Assembly: GCF_000420945.1 (NCBI RefSeq) | Contig: NZ_ATVX01000014.1 | Span: 37,675-101,674 of the forward strand | DNA from: Butyrivibrio sp. VCB2006 | GTDB lineage: Bacteria > Bacillota > Clostridia > Lachnospirales > Lachnospiraceae | DNA: 64,000 bases | Direction of reading: 5' to 3' | Shown: in pieces, positions 9,081 through 18,255 of the stretch | How the letters are laid out: each line of letters starts with the position of its first letter | How positions within the stretch are numbered: position 1 is the first letter of the stretch | Position numbers and translations under genes: made by a program | Notes under the pieces: generated by a model | Database searches by the model: none | What the model was told of the DNA's origin: nothing | The model's input: only the letters and a program-made list of their open reading frames with translations

Positions 9081-9139
9081 ATTCAATACAAGGAGATTAT
9101 TATCATGGAATTACAAGAAGAAGAGAAGACCACCGCTGA
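9011..9139 (+). CDS. Possible leader peptide (42 aa) overlapping the mgtE start
   Basis: The frame starts with ATG preceded by GGTGG at 5 bases and encodes 42 residues, beginning MKSDSHICSSDSAPGR, rich in Ser and Asp. It ends at 9139, so it overlaps the first 35 bases of mgtE in another frame. Its ribosome binding site and first codons lie in and inside the long leader helix. In enterobacteria, leader peptides (for example MgtL) control magnesium transporter genes, so a coupled-translation switch is conceivable. There is no homology evidence that the peptide is made; it may be chance. Confidence 0.3.
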   Translation: MKSDSHICSSDSAPGRSTMPKTTNSIQGDYYHGITRRREDHR

Positions 9140-10472
9140 GATACTGCAGGAACTTCTTGAATCCAGGAAATACACCCTGCTTCGCCAGACCATCTCAGAT
9201 ATGAACACAACAGATATCGCTACTGCGATGAGTGAGATGGAGGACGAGGATTCTCTTAAGATGTTCAGAATCCTGCCCAAAGATATGGCTGCAGATGTAT
9301 TTGCAGATCTGGAATTGGATGTCCAGCAGTACATCATCAAGTCTCTGTCCGACAGAGAAGCTTCCAACATTATTGACAATCTGATGGCCGACGACGCTAC
9401 TGACCTTTTGGAGGAAATGCCTGCAAACGTAGTTAAGCGTATTTTGGCCAATGCAAGCCCAGAGACAAGGGCTGATATTAACCATTTGCTTCAGTATCCT
9501 GAGGATTCCGCAGGAAGTATCATGACTGTGGAGTACGTAGACCTCAGAGAGGATATGACTGTGGCAGATGCTATTGAGCGTATCCGAAAAAAGGGTGTTG
9601 ATTCAGAGACAATCAACATTTGCTACGTTGTTACCAGACAGAAAATTCTGGTTGGTACTGTAGCCCTCAGGTACCTTCTTATCATGAAGCCTGATGAGAT
9701 CATCGGCGATATCATGAATACCAATGTCATCAGCATTGGCACCCTGACTGACCAGGAAGAAGCTGCAAGAATGTTCCAGAAATACGGCTTCACCGCTATG
9801 CCTGTTGTTGATGCCGAAACCCGTATGGTTGGTATCATAACCATCGATGACGTAGTGGACATCATGGAAGAAGAGGCTACCGAGGATATCGAGAAGATGG
9901 CTGCTATCATGCCATCCGACAAGCCTTATCCAAAGGTTGGTATTTTTGAGACCTACAAGAACAGAATACCCTGGCTGTTATTCCTCATGATAAGCGCAAC
10001 CTTCACAGGTGCTATCATCACAGGTTTTGAGGATGCCCTTTCAGCATATGTTGTTCTGACCGCATACATTCCAATGCTGATGGATACAGGCGGTAATGCG
10101 GGAGGACAGGCCAGCGTTTCAATTATTCGTGCTCTTTCGTTAAAAGAAATAGAGTTTTCGGATCTTCTTAAGATCATCTGGAAAGAAATCCGAGTTGCGG
10201 TACTGTGCGGACTTACGCTGTCAGTTGCTAACTTTGCCAAGCTCCTGTTATTCGACAAGCTGGCACTTCCTGTAGCTGCAGTTATTTGCCTGACACTACT
10301 GATTGTTGTTCTTATAGCCAAGCTGGTTGGCTGCTGCCTTCCTATGCTGGCAAGTAAGGTTGGCTTTGACCCCGCTGTTATGGCCAGTCCATTTATCACA
10401 ACCATCGTAGATGCACTGTCACTGCTGGTTTATTTCAACATAGCAACCAACATGCTGCACCTAGTGTCGTAA
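9105..10472 (+). CDS. mgtE: Magnesium transporter MgtE
   Basis: 455 residues, normal for MgtE. The N-terminal superhelical domain (about residues 15-140, with LLEEMPANVVKRIL) is followed by two CBS domains (about 141-265, TVADAIERIRKKG and GIITIDDVVDIMEEE). A membrane domain of five helices makes up residues 290-455. The signature PMLMDTGGNAGGQ and the pore-region aspartate in GFDPAVMASPF are present. In the family the cytoplasmic domains bind Mg2+ and close the channel when internal magnesium is high. AGGAG precedes the start at 9 bases. The gene is monocistronic and has the unusual leader described upstream. Confidence 0.96.
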   Translation: MELQEEEKTTAEILQELLESRKYTLLRQTISDMNTTDIATAMSEMEDEDSLKMFRILPKDMAADVFADLELDVQQYIIKSLSDREASNIIDNLMADDATDLLEEMPANVVKRILANASPETRADINHLLQYPEDSAGSIMTVEYVDLREDMTVADAIERIRKKGVDSETINICYVVTRQKILVGTVALRYLLIMKPDEIIGDIMNTNVISIGTLTDQEEAARMFQKYGFTAMPVVDAETRMVGIITIDDVVDIMEEEATEDIEKMAAIMPSDKPYPKVGIFETYKNRIPWLLFLMISATFTGAIITGFEDALSAYVVLTAYIPMLMDTGGNAGGQASVSIIRALSLKEIEFSDLLKIIWKEIRVAVLCGLTLSVANFAKLLLFDKLALPVAAVICLTLLIVVLIAKLVGCCLPMLASKVGFDPAVMASPFITTIVDALSLLVYFNIATNMLHLVS

Positions 10473-10574
10473 TTTAGTTAACGCTTGTTTCAATAATGTG
10501 TTTACAGCCTCCAAGCCGCGCGGTTAAGCTGTTTGCGTTATCGTTATTTCATAAGTTTTTAATAGTAAATTAAG

Positions 10575-10593
10575 AATATTACACTGTAATATT
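10575..10593. promoter_or_regulatory. Palindrome upstream of the chemoreceptor gene
   Basis: AATATTACACTGTAATATT is a perfect 9-bp inverted repeat around a single central base, about 60 bases before the start of the chemoreceptor gene at 10654. A related sequence (ATATGTTACAGTAATATT) occurs at about 8873-8890, upstream of mgtE. It could be an operator. A weak terminator of mgtE is an alternative, because TTT follows the palindrome. Confidence 0.3.
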
Positions 10594-10653
10594 TTACCTC
10601 CATGTTAGATAATTAAAACGGTAGTTTCTATTATCGAATATGGAGGTTTTATT

Positions 10654-12660
10654 ATGGCTAAAGAAACAAAAGTTGCAAGGAAAAAGGGAGAAATCTCCCC
10701 AATGAACAGCATTAAGACAAGACTTATTGCTGTTATGCTGCTTCTAGTAGCAGTACCACTCGTAGTATCTCAGATCATCAGCTATATCTCATCTACGAAT
10801 AAGGCTCTTGAAGATGCTAAGACAGCGCTTGAGTGGCAGGCAAGATATCTTGCAGCAGATTATGTAGATATCATTGATAAGAACCTTACAATTATCCAGT
10901 CAATCGCCTCAAATCCTACAACTGTAGTTTACATGCAGGGTACAGCAGGTATCGAAGATCAGGTAATGGTTGATATGCTTGCAGCCGGGGATGCTATCTT
11001 AAACGACGGTAACTCTACAGCTATCGCTGACACTACGGGTATGCAGGTTGTAAGATCCACCGGTAAATGCGTAGATGTACATGAAAGAGAATACTTCAAA
11101 GAAGCAATGAAGGGTAATGTTTTCATTTCCAATATTATTGTCAGTGCTTCTTCAGGACTGCGCCAGATTACCATGGCCGCGCCTATCAAAGATGATGCCG
11201 GTAATGTCCTTGGTGAAGTTCAGAGAAACTACAACCTTCAGACCCTTCATGATTTCCTTGCTTCAGAAACCGAAGATGCCTTCGTTACGGACAGAGATAA
11301 CGTCATGGCAGCCCATGCCAAGATGGAACTTGGAGTTGACGATGTCTACGACCTTACTGGCGCGCCTTACACCCTTTCTGATGAGGGAACTGTAATTGAC
11401 GCTAATTCTTTTGAATCAAAACTTATCATGTCCTGGTACAAGGATCCCAAGACCGGGTATACAATGGTTGTTTCCACTGATTACAACAAGGCCATGGCAG
11501 CTGCCAAGAATTCAGCAATGCTTACAATCATTATTGGTGTTGTAATGCTGATCATTGCCTGTGTTATTTCACTTCTTATGGCAAACAGCTTCACAGATCC
11601 TGTTAAAGCTGTTAATGAATCTCTTGCTCAGCTGGCTGATGGACGTTTTGCCAAGATTGATAAATTTACAGATAGAAAAGATGAATTCGGAACCATGGTC
11701 GGAAACACCAACTCTGTAATCGGTAAGCTGGATGAAATCGTTTCCAGCATAAAAGAATCTGCAGGTAACGTTGAGAGTTCTTCTAATGAGCTTTCTGACA
11801 TGGCCAATCAGATTTCACAGACTGCTGAAGACGTATCCAATGCGGTTCAGGAGATTGCTTCCGGTGCCACACAGCAGGCCGACGAGATTCAGAGTGCCTC
11901 TGAAAATGTTGGTTTCATTGGCGATGCTGTTGTAGACGTTCAGTCTTCAACCAATGACCTGGAGGGCCTGGCAGGAAGAATGCAGGAAGCTTCCGAAGCA
12001 TCCTCTGCATCACTTTCTAATCTGCAGCAGTCCAGCAATGAAATGACCGGTAAGATTGATGAAATCTCTACTACAATTTCTGCAACTCAGACTGCAGTTT
12101 CAAATATCAACGATAAGGTTGAAGGTATTGCTTCTATCGCTACTCAGACTAACCTCTTGTCACTTAATGCCAGCATTGAGGCTGCAAGAGCTGGTGAAGC
12201 AGGAAAAGGCTTCTCCGTTGTTGCTGAAGAGATTGGTAAGCTTGCCGAAGATTCCAAGAACATGGCTGATGATATCAGAAAAGAAATGGATATCCTTCTT
12301 GATCAGTCTAAGGCAGCAGTTAACGCAGCTGAGGCAATCAAAGACAGCAATATCACTCAGCAGTCAGCTCTTGGTGAGACTCTCACGAGTGTAAACAGTA
12401 TGCTGGAAGATATTGCATCAACAGTAGGCGGCGTTCAGAGAATTTCAAGAGGTGCCAATACCTGCGAAAGTTCCAAGAATGCTGTTGTCGATACAATGAG
12501 TGCTCTTTCAGCCATTTCAGAAGAGAATGCTGCATCCAGTGAAGAGACCGGCGCATCAATGCAGGAGTTGTCCGCTACCGTTACTACTCTTGCTGGATCT
12601 GCAAACAATCTTAAAGATATTGCAGAAAAGCTCAATCAGGATATGAGCTTCTTCAAATAA
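10654..12660 (+). CDS. Methyl-accepting chemotaxis protein (dCache sensor)
   Basis: 668 residues. Membrane helix 1 is at about residues 25-47. An extracytoplasmic dCache-type sensor follows (about 50-285, with the EREYFKEAM segment typical of the distal Cache module). Membrane helix 2 is at about 288-310, then a HAMP region beginning [12 protein letters not shown], then a long cytoplasmic coiled coil. The signalling tip reads [20 protein letters not shown], the near-invariant hairpin that contacts CheA and CheW. The ligand cannot be read from the sequence. No C-terminal CheR/CheB pentapeptide is visible. GGAGG precedes the ATG. It is a single gene ended by a strong terminator. Confidence 0.95.
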   Translation: MAKETKVARKKGEISPMNSIKTRLIAVMLLLVAVPLVVSQIISYISSTNKALEDAKTALEWQARYLAADYVDIIDKNLTIIQSIASNPTTVVYMQGTAGIEDQVMVDMLAAGDAILNDGNSTAIADTTGMQVVRSTGKCVDVHEREYFKEAMKGNVFISNIIVSASSGLRQITMAAPIKDDAGNVLGEVQRNYNLQTLHDFLASETEDAFVTDRDNVMAAHAKMELGVDDVYDLTGAPYTLSDEGTVIDANSFESKLIMSWYKDPKTGYTMVVSTDYNKAMAAAKNSAMLTIIIGVVMLIIACVISLLMANSFTDPVKAVNESLAQLADGRFAKIDKFTDRKDEFGTMVGNTNSVIGKLDEIVSSIKESAGNVESSSNELSDMANQISQTAEDVSNAVQEIASGATQQADEIQSASENVGFIGDAVVDVQSSTNDLEGLAGRMQEASEASSASLSNLQQSSNEMTGKIDEISTTISATQTAVSNINDKVEGIASIATQTNLLSLNASIEAARAGEAGKGFSVVAEEIGKLAEDSKNMADDIRKEMDILLDQSKAAVNAAEAIKDSNITQQSALGETLTSVNSMLEDIASTVGGVQRISRGANTCESSKNAVVDTMSALSAISEENAASSEETGASMQELSATVTTLAGSANNLKDIAEKLNQDMSFFK

Positions 12661-12694
12661 AAAGCCATAATAGAAATGTGTATATAAAAGATAA

Positions 12695-12726
12695 GGGGTA
12701 CCGCCTGATTGGTGGTACCCCTTTTT
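12695..12726 (+). terminator. Terminator after the chemoreceptor gene
   Basis: GGGGTACCGCC (12695-12705) pairs with GGTGGTACCCC (12711-12721), an 11-bp stem with one G-U pair and a 5-base loop, followed by TTTTT. It may also work on the opposite strand for the convergent lipoprotein gene, where the T tail is poorer. Confidence 0.85.
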
Positions 12727-12740
12727 ATTGGTTGTATTTC

Positions 12741-14471
12741 TTATCTTGTTATATCAAACTCATAGGCTGTATTGTATGTTGCAACGTATAGCTTGTCACC
12801 CTGAACCTCGAACTGGTATGGCGCTGAGTTGACCTTGATCTGTTCAACCTTATCTCCTGTATATTTGTCCAGAAGGTAAATATAATCAGGCTCTGCTGTA
12901 AATCCGTAGCCACAGATTAAAGTGTCATCTACAATAACAAAGTTGCTTGCGTTACTTACCTGTGGTTCGCTCTTCCACAGCAGTTCTTTTGTACTAAGAT
13001 CAATTGCTGCCATGTAGCCGGACCATGGATTTTCTGACGCATATCCCGCATACATAATGGAAACATAGAGAACATCTCCCTCGATCTTGGCCCAGTTTAT
13101 ATAACTGCTGCCGGAAGAATACTCCTGATTCTCCTGATCAGGGCCCATGCACAGTTCCTCAAATCCAAAGTCGTACACTAGGGTGTCGTGAGCTGCATTA
13201 TATACCTTCAGCTCGTTGTACATATAGTCAAATTCTTTTGCCCAGTCACCATCGTAGCAATAGTTCTCATCTCCGTATGGAAGAGATTTAAGTGAAAATC
13301 CATTTTTGTTAGCCCAAACCTCTGTATCAAGCCAGTCTGTCTTATCTTCCAAAGTCTTGGTAAGAGATACGTGCTTGCTTGATGCCGGGCTGGCACTGTC
13401 TGATACATATTTTTTCCAGGATGGATTGCTGATTGCGACGAAATTAGTCTCACCATAGTCCTCTCCTGTATAGTCATCCTCTGAAACATCAGCCGGTTCA
13501 ACCTCAAATGCTTCTTCCTCAAATGCGGTATAAAGCTTGTCTTTTTCCGGAGCAGCATCCAATTGATAAACCTTCTGAATTAGATCCGGATATTCCTCAT
13601 AGGTTAAAATTACTTCCAAATAACCTGTTGCATATGATGCAATCTCATATGGTGAAAAGACAATGTAAAGGCCCTTTTCATCTACATTCCATGTGTAAGA
13701 ATCATCTATAAGTTTCTGCTTGAACTGATCAGGATCATCTCCTTCATACTGGAAATAAAAGCTGTCCACTTCTTCCAACACACCCGGATAGTTCTTTTCA
13801 AGCTGCAGCCTTATGGCAGGTGGTAAAAGAGTCTCGTTTTCAAGCACACTTGAAAGCTTAAGGTCCTCTCCGGTTACAGGATCGATATTGATTGAATAGT
13901 TGTAATGACTTGGATGAGCTCCACCACCGTCATCATAAGTACTTACAATAAGACTTAGAATTCTATCATCAAATCGGTTAACGTAAACCTCTAACTCGCT
14001 GCAGAAAACTGCACCCTCGTAGTATTCGTCTGTTGATGCCCAATAGGCGAACTCCGGAACAGTCTCAAGGACGCTTGCACTCCATTTTTCATTTATCTCG
14101 TTTACTCTTGCTTCAAGCTTGGGATACTTAGACTTAGTATCCTCTGAAAGAATAATCTCAGGGTATTTACCAGTTGCACACTCTTTGTCGTCAACCTTAC
14201 AGGTTACGTTGTGGGTAACGATTGCCATTGGAGTGCTAAACTCGTAGGTGCCATTTACATCTCCGGCTCCCTGACTTTTGTCTGCATCTGTCTGCTGAAC
14301 AACATCTGTGCTGCTACTGTCCGCAGCATTTTGTTCTGTCTGAGTAGAGTCTTCGCTTCCACCCAAGCGGCCTGAAAGTCCACAGCCAGAAAGGGACATA
14401 GACGCCATCATGCTCATCGCAATTACTACTGCCACTGATTTACCGGCAGCCTTCCATAACTTCTTTTTCAT
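12741..14471 (-). CDS. Lipoprotein with RsiV/PdaC-like (DUF3298-type) region and C-terminal propeller-like repeats
   Basis: 576 residues. The N terminus is a lipoprotein signal (KKKLWKAAGK, hydrophobic core, lipobox SLSGC), followed by a Ser/Thr/Asp linker to about residue 70. Residues about 75-310 resemble the DUF4163/DUF3298 pair found in RsiV and PdaC (the segment DDGGGAHPSHYNYSINIDPVTGEDLKLSSV is typical and is given here only as a landmark around residue 185). The C-terminal part (about 370-576) has repeated beta-strand patterns such as GDVLYVSIMYAG and YIYLLDKYTGDKVEQI, like a PQQ-type propeller. The protein should sit on the outer face of the membrane. No enzyme activity is claimed. 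It follows the GH13 gene by 63 bases and may be its operon partner. Confidence 0.8.
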   Translation of the reverse strand: MKKKLWKAAGKSVAVVIAMSMMASMSLSGCGLSGRLGGSEDSTQTEQNAADSSSTDVVQQTDADKSQGAGDVNGTYEFSTPMAIVTHNVTCKVDDKECATGKYPEIILSEDTKSKYPKLEARVNEINEKWSASVLETVPEFAYWASTDEYYEGAVFCSELEVYVNRFDDRILSLIVSTYDDGGGAHPSHYNYSINIDPVTGEDLKLSSVLENETLLPPAIRLQLEKNYPGVLEEVDSFYFQYEGDDPDQFKQKLIDDSYTWNVDEKGLYIVFSPYEIASYATGYLEVILTYEEYPDLIQKVYQLDAAPEKDKLYTAFEEEAFEVEPADVSEDDYTGEDYGETNFVAISNPSWKKYVSDSASPASSKHVSLTKTLEDKTDWLDTEVWANKNGFSLKSLPYGDENYCYDGDWAKEFDYMYNELKVYNAAHDTLVYDFGFEELCMGPDQENQEYSSGSSYINWAKIEGDVLYVSIMYAGYASENPWSGYMAAIDLSTKELLWKSEPQVSNASNFVIVDDTLICGYGFTAEPDYIYLLDKYTGDKVEQIKVNSAPYQFEVQGDKLYVATYNTAYEFDITR

Positions 14472-14534
14472 AACTTTTCTCCTCTTATTGCCTACTACTA
14501 TTCTTTGGTGTTACTTAATTTCTAACTAATAATC

Positions 14535-16286
14535 TCAGGTATAATACCGATAGACTCGGCACTCATATGGCCTAAAATACCCCTTCTTGAGTTCAATCTC
14601 ACTAAGTTCCTGCTCTACGTGATCAAATACTCCGCCGTAGGATACAGGTTCATCAGGATAGTTGCACAACACCAGCTCTCCCCGCTTTCCTGCAAATTTA
14701 GCAGGCTTATGTGCCTTAACCGGGAGCCTGGAAAATGAGCATATAACCAAATAGCTCTCTGAGTCAAGGCTTCGCTCATACATGAATATGTTTTTATCCT
14801 TAGGAAAATGCTCTGTATAATCGCCGTATATAAGAGTTTTTGAGTTCTTACGAAGGGAAAGGCATTTTCTGTAGAAGTTCAAAATACTGTTCTCATCTGC
14901 ATCTTCTTTTTTTACATTAACCCTGTGATAGTTGGGGTTAACATAAAACCAGGGCGTTGACCTAGAAAATCCGGCATTCTCTGTGTCATCCCACTGCATA
15001 GGCGTTCTGGCAGAGTCTCGGCTTGACAGGTGTATTCGATGCAGGCGCCTTTCCGGATCCTCCTTGAGATGGTAAGTGTGGTAATTGGTAATTGATGAAA
15101 CATCCACATACTGGTCAATGGACATGAGTTTGATGTTGGTCATGCCTATCTCCTGGCCTTGATAAATAAATGGCGTTCCCTGCTGAAAGATGTAACTTGC
15201 AGCCAGCATTGTGCCGCTTTCACGCCAGAAATGCTCGCTTCCGTACCTACTGATGATGCGGGGATGGTCGTGGTTTTCAAGGTAAAGTGCATTCCATCCT
15301 TTTCCTGCCAGAGCATACTGCCACTTGGTAAAAGCTTTTTTGAGTTTGATCAGCGAAAATGGCCTGTGAACATACTCTGTGTACAGGCAGTCTGCCATCA
15401 TATGGTCAAAAGAAAACATCATATCCAGAGACTTGGTAGGCCCTGTCAGATACTTCATTGCTGACTTTACCGTGGTCATGGGTCCTTCCCCAAGCTGGAA
15501 ACAGTCATAATCATCACAAACCTTGCGAAACTCCGCCAGGTACTCGTGAATATGTGGGCCATCCTTGTAATAAGGCATACCATTAACCGCCGGTAAAAAA
15601 GGAAGTCCATTGGGAAGTCCTTCTTTTTTGGAAATGAAGTTTATGACATCTTCTCTGAATCCATCAACTCCCATATCAAGCCAAAAACGCATGATATCTT
15701 TTACTTCCTGCCTTACCTTTGGATTGTCCATGTTAAGATCAGGCTGCTTCTTGGCGAATATATGAAGGTAGTACTGACCTCTTTCCTTGTTGTACTCCCA
15801 AGCCTTGCCTTCAAAGAGACTATCCCAGTTGTTAGGCTCATCCCGCCAGATGTAATAATCGCTGTAGGGATTATCCTTTCCCTTGCAGCTCTCAACAAAC
15901 CATGGATGTTCATCAGAGGTGTGGTTTACCACAAGGTCCATTATGACTTTAAGGCCGAGAGCATGAGCTCTTTTCAGGACTTTTTTAAACTGGTCCAGAT
16001 CTCCGAAATCCGGATGAATGTCCCTGTAATCGGAAATATCATAACCGTAGTCAGCGTTTGGTGACGGGTATATGGGCGAAAACCAGATTCCATCCACCCC
16101 AATGGATTTGACATATTCCAGCTTGTCGTAGACTCCGTATAGGTCTCCGATTCCATCTCCGTTTCCGTCTGCAAAGCTTCTTACCCATATCTGGTAGAAG
16201 CTCATGGGCTTATACCAGTCGCGTAAGTTTACTCTCTGTATATTGTCAGTGTTCAGATCTATTTCTGAACTTCTATCATCTTCCAT
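14535..16286 (-). CDS. GH13 alpha-glucosidase (oligo-1,6-glucosidase-like)
   Basis: 583 residues, cytoplasmic (no signal peptide). The alpha-amylase-type barrel has its conserved regions: DLVVNHTSDEHPW (region I), GVDGFREDVIN (region II, nucleophile D213), the acid/base E267 in FQLGEGP, and ENHD (D340). Val after the nucleophile is, in the GH13_31/oligo-1,6-glucosidase group, associated with alpha-1,6 specificity, whereas alpha-1,4 enzymes tend to have Thr or Ala there. Isomalto-oligosaccharides are therefore a likely substrate (inference). About 25 extra residues precede the barrel. The start has GGAG at 9 bases. It follows the GT4 gene by 64 bases on the same strand. Confidence 0.93.
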   Translation of the reverse strand: MEDDRSSEIDLNTDNIQRVNLRDWYKPMSFYQIWVRSFADGNGDGIGDLYGVYDKLEYVKSIGVDGIWFSPIYPSPNADYGYDISDYRDIHPDFGDLDQFKKVLKRAHALGLKVIMDLVVNHTSDEHPWFVESCKGKDNPYSDYYIWRDEPNNWDSLFEGKAWEYNKERGQYYLHIFAKKQPDLNMDNPKVRQEVKDIMRFWLDMGVDGFREDVINFISKKEGLPNGLPFLPAVNGMPYYKDGPHIHEYLAEFRKVCDDYDCFQLGEGPMTTVKSAMKYLTGPTKSLDMMFSFDHMMADCLYTEYVHRPFSLIKLKKAFTKWQYALAGKGWNALYLENHDHPRIISRYGSEHFWRESGTMLAASYIFQQGTPFIYQGQEIGMTNIKLMSIDQYVDVSSITNYHTYHLKEDPERRLHRIHLSSRDSARTPMQWDDTENAGFSRSTPWFYVNPNYHRVNVKKEDADENSILNFYRKCLSLRKNSKTLIYGDYTEHFPKDKNIFMYERSLDSESYLVICSFSRLPVKAHKPAKFAGKRGELVLCNYPDEPVSYGGVFDHVEQELSEIELKKGYFRPYECRVYRYYT

Positions 16287-16350
16287 AACAACAATCTCCG
16301 ATCATTTGTTATTATTCGATAGCACTATTGCTACTATTCTCGTAGCACAA

Positions 16351-17916
16351 TCAATTATCATCATACTTCTCATCTGAATAATCTTCAGAGAATGTATCCT
16401 TAATCTTGTCGATTCCTTCATTTATATCGTTCTTAAGGTTTTCTACTCCATCCTGAATATCGTTTCGAAAATCTTCAATGTTATCTTTGAATTCCTGGTA
16501 GTTGTCCTTAACTCCATTTTTCCAATTCTGATAATTAGCCTTTAGATCATCCCTGAATTCCTGGTAGTTCTCGAGCATTCCCTCTCGGAATTCCCTTGGC
16601 ATATCCACAAATACTCTCTGTGTTCCGTTGAGAACTGTGGCTGCTGAATTCATGAGATACTCAAAGCTCTGGTGCTTGCGGATTCCAAGTTCTCCGGATT
16701 TGGCCATTTCGTTAATTTCTTTATATCTGTCATAGGCTATTCTAACTGCCTGGTCCCAGGAAATATAGATTTCATCCATGGCATTCTGTCCGACCTGATG
16801 AAGATGCGGAATATCTCCAGAAATCTGCTCAAGAAGAGCGGCCATGGACTGTGGGTTTTCTTCTATCATGTAGCCGTTTCTTCCATGAGTGATCCCCTCT
16901 GCGGCGCAGGAATCCTTTATAAGAACGCTGGCAAGTCCGCAGGCTGCTGCCTCTCTGACTACGATGCCATTGGTATCATAGGTTGATGGGAACAGGAACA
17001 AATCTGCCCTGGTATTCCAGGCGCGAAGCTTTTCCCTGTCATGGATCGGGCCGGTAAATATGACTTTTCCTGTGATCCCGAACATAGCATCAGTATGGGC
17101 TAATCCACCTTTATCATCATATACATCCATCGATATTCCATAGGACTTCACCAGATTCTGCATTTCCTCAGCATCTGCGCCACCTCCCACGAAGACCATA
17201 CGGTAATCTATCCCCTTCTTGGAGAGAAGGTTCATGGCATCAACAATAATCGGTAGTCCCTTATATTTCATTAGACGTCCAACAAAGAGAAATAGTGGTA
17301 TTCCCTCAGGAATATCGTAGGACGTATTAAGTTCTTTTACCATACCATCTGAAGCTCTTCCGCGAGGGAAATCTACGCCGTTAGGCATAACCCTGTATTC
17401 GCCCTGATAGCCAAGGGAACGAAGGTTTTCTCCGGCGCCTTCAGATACCACCCACACATCATCGCAAGCCTCAATGTTGCTTACCATGGCTTTAATGGCT
17501 TCTTTTTTGAGAATTCCCTCTCCTACAGCCCTTGCAATATCCACATCGAACTTGGTGTGATAGGTGAAAATCACCGGGGCTCCGGTTTCTCTTCTGAGAA
17601 TTCTGGCCATTATAGCAGATGCCGCAGGACAATGAGTATGGATTATATCAGGCTTAGTCTCCGCCATCTGAGCTATTTCCCTGATGGAAAGCGGATATCC
17701 TGTGCGGTATCCCTTTACAAAATCTGTAGTATCAAAACTTGGATATGCCACCACTTTATAAGGATATCCATCATAATTTGCTTCAGGATATTTGGGCGTA
17801 CCAACCACAACATTTGACTCAAGTTCATTTGTCAAAATGCTTCCGTAGTTCATGACCACATTGGCCACGCCATCTATTACAGGTGGAAAAGAGTCGTTAA
17901 GCAAACAGATATTCAT
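16351..17916 (-). CDS. GT4 glycosyltransferase with C-terminal 11-residue-repeat amphipathic helix
   Basis: 521 residues from MNICLLNDSFPPVIDG; GGGGGA lies 5 bases before this ATG, so an ATG 12 bases upstream was not used. It has the GT-B fold of family 4 transferases. The N-terminal donor-independent domain has a glycine-rich opening and DIIHTHCPAAS. The C-terminal half has LFLFVGRLMKYKG and the nucleotide-sugar site around STYDTNGIVVREAAACG. Such enzymes often make glucosyl-diacylglycerols or other surface glycans. Residues about 449-503 are five successive 11-mers (for example NYQEFRDDLKA, NYQNWKNGVKD, NYQEFKDNIED) with hydrophobic residues at fixed positions. This predicts a long amphipathic helix that may bind membrane. 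An acidic tail follows. Confidence 0.9.
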   Translation of the reverse strand: MNICLLNDSFPPVIDGVANVVMNYGSILTNELESNVVVGTPKYPEANYDGYPYKVVAYPSFDTTDFVKGYRTGYPLSIREIAQMAETKPDIIHTHCPAASAIMARILRRETGAPVIFTYHTKFDVDIARAVGEGILKKEAIKAMVSNIEACDDVWVVSEGAGENLRSLGYQGEYRVMPNGVDFPRGRASDGMVKELNTSYDIPEGIPLFLFVGRLMKYKGLPIIVDAMNLLSKKGIDYRMVFVGGGADAEEMQNLVKSYGISMDVYDDKGGLAHTDAMFGITGKVIFTGPIHDREKLRAWNTRADLFLFPSTYDTNGIVVREAAACGLASVLIKDSCAAEGITHGRNGYMIEENPQSMAALLEQISGDIPHLHQVGQNAMDEIYISWDQAVRIAYDRYKEINEMAKSGELGIRKHQSFEYLMNSAATVLNGTQRVFVDMPREFREGMLENYQEFRDDLKANYQNWKNGVKDNYQEFKDNIEDFRNDIQDGVENLKNDINEGIDKIKDTFSEDYSDEKYDDN

Positions 17917-18054
17917 AAAATCCCCCATTTCACAACTTATACGCGCTATCTATTTCTCGTATACGCAAATAGCTTGGTTTTTTATATCAATTATCTTTTA
18001 TCAGGTTTGTACAATTAACCTCTATACGAGTATTAGTGTACATATAATAGTTTA

Positions 18055-18255
18055 TCACATAAGATACATTTCAATCTTTTCATTTACTAGTTTTAAATCA
18101 AGCGGCTGTCTTTCCGTTTCCATCGTATAAATGAGGTTCTTTCCTGCTATAATGTCGCTCTTTTCATAATCATATAACTTGGGAAAATTCTTAATTGCAT
18201 ACTCCTCAAAATCTACACGGCCAAAATGCTCTCTCAATTCTGCGTTACGAATTTT
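18055..18255 (-). pseudogene. Gene remnant, C-terminal fragment of unknown origin
   Basis: An open frame of about 66 codons ends at 18055 and encodes a protein-like, charged sequence (FEEYAIKNFPKLYDYEKSD). It has no ATG with a ribosome binding site, only an unsupported TTG at 18237, and a stop codon lies at 18256-18258. It reads like the decayed 3' end of a larger gene that once lay here, next to the mobile element. I do not recognise the family. Confidence 0.4.

Noticed and set aside
8820..9104. M-box (ykoK) magnesium riboswitch upstream of mgtE
   Set aside because: None of the conserved M-box blocks could be recognised; the leader is reported as a separate unknown structure.
10612..10640. 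Sigma-28 (motility) promoter for the chemoreceptor gene
   Set aside because: TAAA followed by ATCGAATA resembles the pattern only loosely, and the start would fall on the ribosome binding site.
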